From NCBI GenBank assembly GCA_027491785.1, contig JAOZGJ010000039.1, positions 1 through 60,069 of the forward strand: DNA of 60,069 nt. The letters run 5' to 3'. The stretch comes from Thermoproteota archaeon (GTDB lineage Archaea; Korarchaeota; Korarchaeia; Korarchaeales; Korarchaeaceae). The notes under the pieces are model-generated. The model did no database searches and was not told where the DNA came from. It worked only from the letters and a program-made list of their open reading frames with translations. The number at the start of each line of letters is the position of its first letter. Position 1 is the first letter of the stretch. Positions 33,583 to 42,834 of the stretch are shown in pieces. The position numbers and the translations under genes were made by a program.

Positions 33583-34829
33583 ATAATCACCTCCCTAGGA
33601 TCGGTTACTCTGCCAGTGAGGGCGCTAGCTGCCACAGTACTTGGGCTTGCTAGGTAAACTCTGGAATCCGGATGGCCCATTCTTCCCCTGAAGTTCCTAT
33701 TTGAGGAAGATATACCCACCTCTCCAGGTCCCAAGACCCCTAGATGAGCTCCTAGGCAAGGCCCACAGCTGGGAGGTCCTATTACAGCCCCGCTCTCTAA
33801 TAAAGATTCTAGAAGCCCCATTCTCAGGGCTTCCCTGTAAACTCTTCTGCTACTTGGTATTACGATGAGCCTGACCTTCTCGCTAATCCTCTTACCTCTA
33901 AGGATTCTTACTGCTGCTTTGAGATCGCTCAGCCTTCCTCCGGTACATGATCCTATGAAAGCCTGGTCTATCTCCTCATCTACCTCGCTCGCAGCTTTAA
34001 CATTAGCCGGTGAGTGAGGAGCCGCCACTAAGGGCTCTAAAGAGTTGACATCGAAGACGAGTTTATCTTCAAAGCTTCCCTTATCCGAGTACTCGGGTCT
34101 CGGGGACCTCCTAGCTCTTCCCTCCAAGTACCTAAATGTGATCTCATCCGGCGATATGAAACCCGTCTTAGCCCCGGCCTCAACAGCCATATTGGTGAGC
34201 ACGAATCTCTCATCCATCTCCAATTCTCTTATTGCCGATCCATCGAATTCTAGAGCTTTATATATAGCACCATCAGTTCCTATGACTGATATGACTTGCA
34301 AAATAAGGTCCTTAGCATGAACGAAATCTCTGAAGCTTCCCTCACCCCTCACCAGTATCGTGGGGGGTACCTTGAACCATAACTTGCCTAAAGCCATAGC
34401 TGCAGCCATTTCCGTAGCTCCTATTCCGACAGCAAATGCTCCTAGGGCTCCAGATGTGGGAGTATGCGAGTCGGTACCTATCAAGATATCTCCAGGAACG
34501 ACATGCCCTCCTTCTGGCATGACCACATGGCATATACCCCCTCTTCCGACCTCGTAATAGGCACCGAAGTTGAAGCGCAGGTGGAATTCCCTCAGTCTCC
34601 TGCTCAATATAGCTGATTCTATGTCTTTCGCTGGGACGAAATGATCCTGTATAGCTATTACCCTCTCAGGATACTTAACCTCAGCTCCTATATCATTTAG
34701 GGCGTCCTCAACCAATGCCCCCATTGGATCATGTATCATGTAGGTATCTATTTCAGCCTCCACAATGTCGCCGACGTTAGCGTCTCTTCCGGAAGCCCTG
34801 CTTAATATTTTCTCAATGGCCGTTCTCAT
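33579..34829 (-). CDS. leuC: 3-isopropylmalate dehydratase large subunit
   Basis: 416 residues of aconitase fold. Fe-S cluster cysteines are in IGSCTGGRL and in PSCGPCLGAHLG; IGTDSHTPTSGALGAFAVGIG is the family signature. Isomerises 2- to 3-isopropylmalate with LeuD (homologous archaeal pairs also act on citramalate or homocitrate). Overlaps leuA by 17 bases. Confidence 0.92.
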   Translation of the reverse strand: MRTAIEKILSRASGRDANVGDIVEAEIDTYMIHDPMGALVEDALNDIGAEVKYPERVIAIQDHFVPAKDIESAILSRRLREFHLRFNFGAYYEVGRGGICHVVMPEGGHVVPGDILIGTDSHTPTSGALGAFAVGIGATEMAAAMALGKLWFKVPPTILVRGEGSFRDFVHAKDLILQVISVIGTDGAIYKALEFDGSAIRELEMDERFVLTNMAVEAGAKTGFISPDEITFRYLEGRARRSPRPEYSDKGSFEDKLVFDVNSLEPLVAAPHSPANVKAASEVDEEIDQAFIGSCTGGRLSDLKAAVRILRGKRISEKVRLIVIPSSRRVYREALRMGLLESLLESGAVIGPPSCGPCLGAHLGVLGPGEVGISSSNRNFRGRMGHPDSRVYLASPSTVAASALTGRVTDPREVIM

Positions 34830-36377
34830 TAGTCATCACCTTATTCAGGGCATCGACGAGGGCTTCCATGCTAGCTTCCACTATATCTTCGCTGAGGCCA
34901 AATCCCTCAGCGGCCATGCCATCGGACTCGACCTTCACATATACTTCCCCTACGGCGTCAGTTCCTTTACTTACAGCGTTGAGCTTGAACCTTGAAAGCC
35001 TGAACTTTGGCATTCCATCTATGGATTTAAGGGCGTTAGCTATTGCATCTATCGGTCCTACTCCCCAGCCCGCGCTTCTAATTTCCCTTCCCTTAAGCCT
35101 CACCTCGATCCATGCAGATGGAGTCACTCCCTTGCCTGTTATGACCGTCCATTTCGGTACTTCCATGAGCCTAACCCCTGTCTCCCCAACAACTTCCGCT
35201 ACTATCTTGGAGAACCTCCTCTCAGTTATTTTTATCCCCTTATCTCCCAATTCCTTTATTTTAGCAACTATGAGGTCAAGCTCCTCCTTACTAACATCGT
35301 ATCCCAGCTGTTTGACTGCTTTTTCCACGGCATGCCTTCCCGTGTGTTTGCCGAGTACTATACGCCTTTGCATCCCGACTGCCTCTGGAGAAAGGGGCTC
35401 ATATGTGCTAGGGTGACCCAGTATTCCATGTACATGTATGCCTGATTCATGTGAAAAGGCATTGTCTCCAACGATAGGAGAGTTAGGCGGGACTTGTATC
35501 CCGGTAAGTCTCTCCACAAGCTCTGAAACAGATCTAAGCTTTGAAAAGTTTATTCTCATCTTAATGCCATAGAGGAAATGCAAGGATGTGACAAATTGCT
35601 CTAAAGAGGCATTTCCAGCTCTCTCTCCTATACCATTCACAGTTACATGAGCCTGTTGGGCTCCTGCCTCTATACCAGCCAGCGAATTTGCAACAGCTAG
35701 ACCGAAATCGTTATGGCAGTGGACGCTTACGGGGACCTTAAGCTCCCTAACTACTATGCCTACGAGGGATCTCATGGCAGGAGGGGACATGACCCCTACA
35801 GTATCGGGTATATCTATCCTATCCGCTCCGGCCCCCTCTACGGCCTTGAATATTTCAATCAAGAAATCAAGCTCGGTTCTTGTCGCATCCTCGGCTGAGA
35901 ATTCTACATTTACTCCTCTAGATTTAGCATACTCTACTGCCCTGACCGCCCTTTCAAGAACCTCTCCCTTGCTCATCCTAAGCTTGTACTTTCTGTGAAG
36001 TGGAGATGTGGCAATGAAGACGTGGATAGTATCCACACCTAAATCTGCAGCTAGATCGATATCCTTCTGGGTTGACCTGGCAAGGGCGCATACTTCAGAC
36101 TTTACGCTTCCCTTAATATCCCTTACCGCTCTGGCTATATCTTTAACGGAATTAGCCTCTCCGCTCGATGTTATCGGGAATCCTGCCTCTATTGCATCTA
36201 CTCCTAGATCATCCAAGGCGAGTGCTATCTCCACTTTCTCCTCTGGAGTCAAAGAAACGCCCGGAGTCTGCTCCCCATCCCTCAAAGTTGTATCAAAAAC
36301 CCTAACTCTCTCAGGGAGATTGAGGCTCTCCCTAACGGAAGAATCGAAGCTAGATACGTAGGCTACTCTAGTTCCAA
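34813..36377 (-). CDS. leuA: 2-isopropylmalate/citramalate synthase, 5' end out of frame
   Basis: The main frame (34813-36285) holds the TIM barrel with the catalytic RDGEQTPGVSLT, VHCHNDFG metal motif and HESGIHVHG, then the C-terminal allosteric domain from about residue 370. That frame's first possible start is TTG 36285, which lies in the conserved VFDTTLRDG and would remove the first barrel strand. Yet the same frame stays open upstream and encodes the normal beginning (NLPERVRVFDTTL) but has no start codon. A TTG at 36375-36377 behind AAGGTGG is correctly placed but one base out of frame (stop after four codons). One missing base near 36363-36368 would explain everything. Confidence 0.82.
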
Positions 36378-36417
36378 GGGACCACCTTCCGTGGTAGAGG
36401 AATCAGTAATTAAAAAT
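36378..36417 (-). promoter_or_regulatory. leu operon promoter and ribosome-binding site
   Basis: On the minus strand TTTTTAATTA (about 36409-36417) serves as TATA box, putting transcription start near 36388; AAGGTGGT (36381-36388) follows and stands four bases before TTG 36377. The rest of the gap to 36578 holds nothing I recognise. Confidence 0.55.
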
Positions 36418-36578
36418 GTATCCCTTATACAGGCCCGCACAGATGCGTCAATGGAATCACGATATCATCTTAACGGTAGGAAGGAGAAAATTTCATAAGG
36501 TGGGTAGATAGGCAGTAGAAAGGGAGAAGGCGGGAAGAAAGAGGAGGGAAATGATTTCTTAGCTACGGAGGCTTTATT

Positions 36579-38807
36579 CTAGTAGACGTAAGTCTCCTCC
36601 TTTCTTTCTTCGGGAGGTGCATGGGCCCTTAGAGTCTTCTTAACTTCCTCGAAGTACTTCAATATATCTTCCGTCAGACTCGGCTTTATCGAGCTTAGAG
36701 CCTGCTCAAAATGCCTCATCTCAACCTTCTCTGCCTTTATATCCTCCCTAAGAGCTGCCATGGCTGCTTCCCTAACTAATGCCGCCAGGTCAGCTCCACT
36801 GAATCTTTCGGTGGCTAAAGCGATCTTCCATAGGTCCACATCATCAGCTAGAGGCATGTTCTTCGTCTGAACTTTCAGTATCTCGAACCTCGTATTTAGA
36901 TCAGGAGGTCCAACGTAAACAAGTCTCTCAAGCCTTCCAGGCCTAAGAACAGCAGGATCTACTAGATCAGGTCTGTTAGTGGCTCCTATGACAACAACAT
37001 CTCTTAAGGGTTGTATTCCATCGATCTCAGTCAGCATCTGGCTAACTACTCTCTCCGTGACCCCTGAGTCTATGTTGATCCCCCTTCTGGGGAACAAGGA
37101 ATCTATCTCGTCTATGAATATTATGGCTGGGGCAACTTGCCTAGCCTTCCTAAACACCTGCCTCACGGCTTTCTCGCTCTCTCCTACCCACTTGCTCAGA
37201 AGCTCAGGTCCCTTGACACTTATGAAGTTGGCTTCACTCTCGTTGGCTACTGCCTTAGCTAACAGCGTCTTACCACATCCTGGAGGCCCATATAGGAGTA
37301 CTCCCTTCGGAGGTTCTATTCCCAGCCTCTTGAACGCATCTGGATTCTTCAGAGGAAGCTCCACTACCTCCCTCAATTCCCTCTTAACTTCTTCCAGTCC
37401 TCCGACATCACTCCATGAGACATTGGGTACCTCTATGGATATCTCCCTAAGGGCAGAAGGTTGAACCAGCTTCAATGCCTCCATGAAATCATCTCTGGTA
37501 ACTTCCAGCTCCTCAAGTATTTCTATTGGTATAGTCTCGGCCTCTAGATCTATCTTGGGCAGGACCCTCCTCAGGGACGCCATGGCTGCTTCCCTAACTA
37601 ATGCCGCCAGGTCAGCTCCTACGAACCCATGAGTTATATCAGCAAACTCGTTCAGGTCCACATCATCAGCCAGGGGCACGTTCCTAGTATGTATCTGAAG
37701 TATCTCCTTCCTCCCCTCCCTATCTGGGACCCCTATCTCTATTTCCCTATCGAATCTCCCAGGCCTCCTCAAAGCTGGATCTAAGGCTTCCGGTCTGTTA
37801 GTGGCTCCTATGACAATTACCTCGCCCCTTCCCTTCAATCCATCCATCAAGGCCAATAACTGGGCCACAACCCTCCTTTCAACTTCTCCAGTTACCTCAT
37901 TCCTGTTAGGGGCTATAGAATCTATCTCATCTATGAATATTATGGAAGGGGCATTCTTCTCTGCCTCCTCAAATATCTCCCTGAGCCTTTTCTCGCTCTC
38001 TCCGTAATACTTGGACATTATCTCGGGCCCCGATATGCTTATGAAATGAGCATTGCTCTCGTTGGCTACTGCCTTAGCTAACAGCGTCTTACCACATCCT
38101 GGAGGCCCATATAGGAGTACTCCCTTCGGAGGTTCTATTCCCAGATGCCTGAATAGTTCAGGATGTTTGAGAGGAAGCTCGACCATCTCCCTTATCCTCT
38201 GGATCTCCTCCTTCAGACCTCCTATATCCTCGTAAGTTACGGTTGGTAATATGATCTTAGAGAGCTCTACGGGCTTCTCCCTGACCTCTATCACGGTACT
38301 GGGGCCAACCTTACCGAAAGATCCCGGAGTGACGTTCACAACAACAAGGGGAATGAACCTCTGGAATATGGGTATTAGCACTATGTCCCCTTTCGTCACG
38401 ACGAAATCGAACAGCCTCCTCTTGACCCAGCTGTGAAAATCAGGGGCTACCCTTATCATATGATCCTGAGGGGCTAAAATTACCCTATTCGCCTCTCCAA
38501 CATCGATCGGCCTTACTCTTACCTTCTCCCCAGTCCTCACACCCGCGTTACCCTTGATTATCTTATCCATCCTTATATACCTAGTGCCAACGTCCATGCT
38601 CACAGAGGGCATTACCCTCGCATGGGTCACCCTTGATCCATATATCCTCACATAATCGCCGCTCGTGAGATTGAGTTGCTTCATTATCTCTGGATCTATC
38701 CTGACTATTCCCCTACCGAAATCGGTCTGTTTTAGCACATCAGCAACGATAAGCGTTACATCTTTCACATCCTTATCCTCCCTCTTTGAAGGCTGCTTCT
38801 TCCTCAA
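36579..38807 (-). CDS. Cdc48/VAT-type double AAA+ ATPase
   Basis: N-domain (about 1-185, double-psi barrel with [14 protein letters not shown]), D1 and D2 AAA modules with Walker A GPPGCGKT near residues 237 and 510, Walker B IIFIDEID in both, and arginine-finger regions RRPGRFDRE and LRPGRLERL. It unfolds substrates, feeding proteolysis. The C-terminus ends TYVY, not a clean HbYX. The start is TTG 38807 (six bases after GAGGTG) or GTG 38816, which is too close to it. D1 and D2 share stretches of identical DNA (89 and 41 bases), pointing to gene conversion. Confidence 0.94.
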   Translation of the reverse strand: MRKKQPSKREDKDVKDVTLIVADVLKQTDFGRGIVRIDPEIMKQLNLTSGDYVRIYGSRVTHARVMPSVSMDVGTRYIRMDKIIKGNAGVRTGEKVRVRPIDVGEANRVILAPQDHMIRVAPDFHSWVKRRLFDFVVTKGDIVLIPIFQRFIPLVVVNVTPGSFGKVGPSTVIEVREKPVELSKIILPTVTYEDIGGLKEEIQRIREMVELPLKHPELFRHLGIEPPKGVLLYGPPGCGKTLLAKAVANESNAHFISISGPEIMSKYYGESEKRLREIFEEAEKNAPSIIFIDEIDSIAPNRNEVTGEVERRVVAQLLALMDGLKGRGEVIVIGATNRPEALDPALRRPGRFDREIEIGVPDREGRKEILQIHTRNVPLADDVDLNEFADITHGFVGADLAALVREAAMASLRRVLPKIDLEAETIPIEILEELEVTRDDFMEALKLVQPSALREISIEVPNVSWSDVGGLEEVKRELREVVELPLKNPDAFKRLGIEPPKGVLLYGPPGCGKTLLAKAVANESEANFISVKGPELLSKWVGESEKAVRQVFRKARQVAPAIIFIDEIDSLFPRRGINIDSGVTERVVSQMLTEIDGIQPLRDVVVIGATNRPDLVDPAVLRPGRLERLVYVGPPDLNTRFEILKVQTKNMPLADDVDLWKIALATERFSGADLAALVREAAMAALREDIKAEKVEMRHFEQALSSIKPSLTEDILKYFEEVKKTLRAHAPPEERKEETYVY

Positions 38808-38879
38808 CGACCACACCTCGTTTCCTACTCTATGGAAGGGTTTATTAATTTTGCACGATAAGCACCGGACGTCAGGACG

Positions 38880-39137
38880 ATGGATATACCTCTCATAAAC
38901 TCTGGAGCCAATATGAAAGCGGATCTCCTACTTAGAGGGGAGTATATAAACGTTTACACGAGTGAAATATTCACCGGTAAGATAGCAGTGAAGGACAGTA
39001 GGATCCTGTGCAATGACGAGGAAATGGAGGCAAGGGAGGTCGTAGATGTCAATGGAATAATAGTTCCTGGGTTAAAGGATGCCCATATAAATATAGAGAG
39101 CAGCAAGCTGACACTCAAGGGATTGGTTGATGTGTAG
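38880..39137 (+). pseudogene. adenine deaminase remnant with internal deletion
   Basis: The first 70 residues match the N-terminus of adenine deaminase ([37 protein letters not shown]). The usual metal motif HxHxESS reads HINIESS, so the second His is lost. Directly after ESS come KLTLKGLVDV and a stop; the LTxKGLVDV end resembles the C-terminus of adenine deaminases, as if some 480 codons between two LT sites were deleted in frame. A TATA-like TTTATTAATTTTG at 38840-38852 and an ATG remain. No enzyme activity is expected; another use of the peptide is conceivable. Confidence 0.75.
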
Positions 39138-39179
39138 GGGAAGGAGCCAATTCCTCCAGTACTGGAGGTGACCTGATGA

Positions 39180-39863
39180 ATGGAGATAGGTGTTGAGGTA
39201 TCTCCCTCTAAGAAGGGAGTGTTCCTGAGGAGAGTAGCAAGCCTCATGGGGAAGGTTGATTTCATATCGATACCTGATTCCCCCTTTGGAAGACCAGCGC
39301 CCTCCTCCCTAATAATGGCCACTCTCCTTAAGGTCATAGGAATGGAGACAATACCCAACTTCAGGTTAGCAGATAGGAACGAAGTATCCTTCCTATCCGA
39401 AATGATGGGTATCAGAGAGTTAGGTATCGATAGGGTCCTCCTAGTTGGAGGGGATCCTCCGATCATAGGGAAACCTACTGATCTAGATCCTGTAAGGGCT
39501 ATCTCCCTCTTAAAAGACTGGGAAATAGATCTAGAGATTGGAGTAGCATCTTCTCTGAGGCCTAGCGATAGAATCAAGAGGAAGCTAGAGGCAGGAGCAG
39601 ATTTCGTAGTCACGCAGCCCATACAGAGGGTTAAGGATCTGATCCCCCTATCCAATTTCATAGGGGATGTTCCCCTCTATGCAATGATCATGCCAACGCT
39701 GAGCGAGCTCGAGGATTATGTACTCAGAGCGATGGAGATAGAGGAAGTACTGGAGATCGATTATAAAGCACTGCTTGATGATCTCAGGGAGTCAGGCTTA
39801 GTCAAGGGAGTAGTGATAAGCGTACCTAGGAGACCCTCTAAGGTACATGAGATCCTAAGGTGA
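39180..39863 (+). CDS. methylenetetrahydrofolate (or methanopterin) reductase, MetF-like, short
   Basis: 227 residues with the MetF pattern: EVSPSKKG at the start, PNFRLADRNE, DRVLLVGGDPP, a GVASSLRPSDR segment and GADFVVTQPI. Typical MetF is near 290 residues, so this is a short archaeal version. It reduces methylene-pterin to methyl-pterin using flavin. GGAGGTGA lies eight bases before ATG 39180 (an out-of-frame ATG at 39176 is closer). Its stop is four bases before mtrH, so the two act in series. Confidence 0.83.
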   Translation: MEIGVEVSPSKKGVFLRRVASLMGKVDFISIPDSPFGRPAPSSLIMATLLKVIGMETIPNFRLADRNEVSFLSEMMGIRELGIDRVLLVGGDPPIIGKPTDLDPVRAISLLKDWEIDLEIGVASSLRPSDRIKRKLEAGADFVVTQPIQRVKDLIPLSNFIGDVPLYAMIMPTLSELEDYVLRAMEIEEVLEIDYKALLDDLRESGLVKGVVISVPRRPSKVHEILR

Positions 39864-39867
39864 TGCT

Positions 39868-40764
39868 ATGCTTAAGCTGGGGGGAAAGTTAGGTGAAAAT
39901 CCTCCTCTGATGATCGGTTCCATATTTTACAGAGGTGATAGAAGAGTAAAGGACCATGAGAGAGGTATATTTGATGAAAACGCTGAGAAGAAATTAATAA
40001 ATATGGATATAAAGGCTGCCAAGGATCTAAATTTTCCCTATGCCATAGATGTGATAATCTCGAGCAAGAGAGCTGCTGAACCCTATCTAAAATTCGCATC
40101 GCAATTCGATGTTCCAATATTGGTGGATGGATTAACATCAGAGATCAGAGCCTATGCCTACGAGACTACGGCTAAGTTGGGAGTGTCAGATCTCGCAATT
40201 GCCAACGCAATATACCCTGATAGCACCGATGATGAGATCAGGGCCATAAAGAGATCTAGGATAAGGAGGGCTATTTTAGTGGCTTTTGACCCTAAGAATG
40301 CATTAGATAGCTTAAATCCAGAGAAAAAGCTTTCTTTATTGGAAGAAAATCTTATTCCCAAGGCTGAAGAATCCGGTGTGGAGCAGATATTGGTGGATGT
40401 CGTGGTACTCGATCCAGCTTCCCTATCGTCTGTAGCTAGCTCCCTATCCTATCTGAGGGACAAGGGGTATGTAGTAGGATGCGCACCGGCTAATGCCCTT
40501 GCCTTCCTGAGCAAAGCCAGATATGGTGCAGATGCCTATCCTATGCTCACAGCGGCATTATCTTACCTGAGAATTAAGGGTGCTGATTTCATGATATTCG
40601 GCCCTGCTGGCAGGTTTAAAGGGATAGCAAAAGGTCTAGCCTTCTTAGAATCCTTACTTGCTCTAGACTCAAATATACCCAGAGATAGATTGAAGAACCA
40701 TCCTTTTATAGTATTGAAGGGGCTACAGAGAGTTTTCCAAGAGATGTCCAGAAGCAACCCGTAA
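39868..40764 (+). CDS. mtrH: MtrH-like methylpterin:corrinoid methyltransferase
   Basis: 298 residues matching subunit H of methyl-H4MPT:coenzyme M methyltransferase: IGSIFYRGDRRVKDHERGIFD at the start, PILVDGLTSEIRAYAYE, then DLAIANAIYPDS and SYLRIKGADFMIFGPAGRF. MtrH transfers a methyl group from a pterin to a corrinoid. No MtrA-G genes are in the window. AGGTGATG precedes the ATG by five bases. With MetF just upstream this suggests a methyl branch feeding a corrinoid protein in acetyl-CoA synthesis, methionine synthesis or methylotrophy. Confidence 0.88.
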   Translation: MLKLGGKLGENPPLMIGSIFYRGDRRVKDHERGIFDENAEKKLINMDIKAAKDLNFPYAIDVIISSKRAAEPYLKFASQFDVPILVDGLTSEIRAYAYETTAKLGVSDLAIANAIYPDSTDDEIRAIKRSRIRRAILVAFDPKNALDSLNPEKKLSLLEENLIPKAEESGVEQILVDVVVLDPASLSSVASSLSYLRDKGYVVGCAPANALAFLSKARYGADAYPMLTAALSYLRIKGADFMIFGPAGRFKGIAKGLAFLESLLALDSNIPRDRLKNHPFIVLKGLQRVFQEMSRSNP

Positions 40765-40870
40765 CTTAGCTAGGTGGAATATCTCGATCTCTAGAGGACT
40801 GCTTCACGGAGGGTTAACTAGTAGTTAAGCGGTAGGAAGACAAGCAAGTCTCTGAGGCCTTGCAGTGAAC

Positions 40871-42073
40871 CTATGAAGGGGTATCAATGCCTACCAACTT
40901 CAAGGCTTCGGCTCCTAGTTTCTTTCCAAGCTCTCTAGCCATAGAGAGATCCTCTGGTTTAGGCTTTCCCTTAAACAGCAGCTCTTCTATCACGGGAATC
41001 TTCAAGTTCTCAAATTCTCTCATAACAGCCTTTGTCCCCCCTCCTCCCCAACTGTAAGATCCTAGAACAGCAGCTACCTTATTCTTAGGCCTATATTCCT
41101 TTAGAAGATCCATGTATATTGTTATTCCGAAGAAAGGCTTTCCGTTATGGGTGGAAGTCGCCACGAGTATGGCGCTCGCCTCCAACGTATAAGCCAAAAG
41201 ATCGTCGTAGTAAACGTTAGAGCTATCCACTACTATGGGCTCCAGACCTGCCTCCCTTAACCCGTCGGCAGCAGCCTCAGCCATTTTCGCGGTATTCTCA
41301 TATTGGCTCCCAACTACAATCAAGGCCTTCTTGGAGGGTTTCCAAGAGGACCATTTCTCATATAAGGAGATCACCTCATCTGCATTCCTATGGAGGGCAC
41401 CATGGGAGGGGGCTATGATCTTAGGAGATATCTCCTTTACCTTTGCCACCGCCTTAGAGACCATCCTATCGAAGGGCATCATGATAGAAGCATAGTAGTC
41501 AATTAGCTCAAAACCGCTTGGATCTTCCTCGTAGAAGACCTTATCACTGGCTCCATGCGACCCAAACAGGTCGCATGTGAAGAGTATGGACTCCTCTTCC
41601 AAATAGGTGAGCATGGTATCCGGCCAGTGAACCATCGGTGCCAGAATGAACTTGAGCGTCCTATTACCTAAGCTTATTTCCTCACCATCTCTAACCTCCC
41701 TTGACCTTTCCATTGGAAAGTCTGCCAGTGATTCTCCTATGGAGAGAGCTTGCTTCGTTCCTAGCAATATAGCGTTAGGCGCTATCTTCATGAGATCAGC
41801 TATCGTACCGGAATGATCAGGTTCGGTATGCTGCGTTACTATGTACCTTATCTCCTCAGGATCTGTTACGCTCTTTAAAGAATCAAAGAATTCATCAGAG
41901 AATCTAAAATCAACTCCATCTATTATAGCTACGCCTTCGCTTCCCTTAACCACATAGAAATTGTAGGATGTCCCCCTTGGAATCGGCCAGAAGTTCTCGA
42001 ACTTATCCAATTTCCTATTAAGAATTCTAATTAGAGTAACATCATCCGTTAAGTTCTTCTTAAACCAGTCCAT
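40871..42073 (-). CDS. fprA: flavodiiron protein
   Basis: Diiron ligands are all visible: His82, Glu84, Asp86 and His87 in QHTEPDHSG, His149 in VHWPDT, Asp168 in CDLFG and His224 in APSHG. The flavodoxin domain begins near residue 255 (ALIVVGSQYENTAKMAE) with ATSTHNGKPFFGI and GSYSWGGGG binding FMN. It reduces O2 (or NO) to water in the cytoplasm. The frame is open to 42121 but ATG 42073 gives the family N-terminus and leaves room for a promoter shared with sfsA. Confidence 0.94.
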   Translation of the reverse strand: MDWFKKNLTDDVTLIRILNRKLDKFENFWPIPRGTSYNFYVVKGSEGVAIIDGVDFRFSDEFFDSLKSVTDPEEIRYIVTQHTEPDHSGTIADLMKIAPNAILLGTKQALSIGESLADFPMERSREVRDGEEISLGNRTLKFILAPMVHWPDTMLTYLEEESILFTCDLFGSHGASDKVFYEEDPSGFELIDYYASIMMPFDRMVSKAVAKVKEISPKIIAPSHGALHRNADEVISLYEKWSSWKPSKKALIVVGSQYENTAKMAEAAADGLREAGLEPIVVDSSNVYYDDLLAYTLEASAILVATSTHNGKPFFGITIYMDLLKEYRPKNKVAAVLGSYSWGGGGTKAVMREFENLKIPVIEELLFKGKPKPEDLSMARELGKKLGAEALKLVGIDTPS

Positions 42074-42132
42074 GCGATCACAGGATAATTGTGAGGGTAA
42101 TCGATAAAAAAGATTGACCAATGGTTCCCTGG

Positions 42133-42834
42133 ATGCGCATATATGATGAGTTGAATGCCGGTAGATTCATAGAGAGACCAAACAGGTTCCTTGTGATAAT
42201 CAAGACCTTGGGAAATAGAAGGAAGTGCCACCTGAGAGATCCTGGAAGGCTAACTGAACTGCTCAAGCTAGGAGTTCCCATAATTTTCATGGAAAAGAGG
42301 AATAACGTAAGAAAGACGAATTGCGAAGTTCTCTTGGTATGGAGCGGTTCAGTGTGGGTAATAGTAAACTCAGGCCTCCACAACGATCTAGCGGAGGAAG
42401 TCCTGAGGAGTAATCTGATACGAGAGTTATCGGGATTCCATGAGATAAAGAGAGAGGTACACTTCGATGATAGCAGGATAGATTTCCTCTTGGAAGGAGA
42501 TAATAGCAAGATGCTCTTGGAGGTCAAGGGATGTACCCTAGTAGAAGAGGGAAGGGCCTACTTTCCCGATGCCCCTACAGAAAGGGGGAGGAAGCACGTG
42601 ATCAGCCTAATTAAGGCATTAGATAGGGGTTATAGAGCAGCTATCCTCTTCTTGGTTATGAGACCTGATGCTAGATCCCTTGCTCCAAATTGGAAAACTG
42701 ATAGGGAATTCTCAGATTATCTGAAGAGGGCTGTGGAGAGGGGTGTGGAGGCCTATGCCCTTACCTTTGCGTATATATCTAGGAATAGGAACATAGTTCC
42801 AGTCAGTAGGATACCAGTAGTCCTACAACAATGA
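42133..42834 (+). CDS. sfsA: SfsA family protein
   Basis: The N-terminal OB-like segment GRFIERPNRFLVIIKT and HLRDPGRLTELL and the nuclease-like core (DFLLEG, LLEVKGCTL, FPDAPTERGRKH) are diagnostic. Annotated as sugar fermentation stimulation protein; a DNA-binding or nuclease activity has been proposed. A TAAAAAAG stretch at 42105-42112 places the mRNA start near ATG 42133, which gives the usual N-terminus; the frame also contains ATG 42121. The end overlaps the convergent glycosyltransferase gene by 12 bases. Confidence 0.9.
   Translation: MRIYDELNAGRFIERPNRFLVIIKTLGNRRKCHLRDPGRLTELLKLGVPIIFMEKRNNVRKTNCEVLLVWSGSVWVIVNSGLHNDLAEEVLRSNLIRELSGFHEIKREVHFDDSRIDFLLEGDNSKMLLEVKGCTLVEEGRAYFPDAPTERGRKHVISLIKALDRGYRAAILFLVMRPDARSLAPNWKTDREFSDYLKRAVERGVEAYALTFAYISRNRNIVPVSRIPVVLQQ

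Noticed and set aside
36363-36377. Short leader peptide before leuA (TTG, four sense codons, stop) as an attenuator
   Set aside because: Too short, with one Leu codon, and archaeal leu operons are not known for such attenuation; the out-of-frame leuA N-terminus explains the site better.
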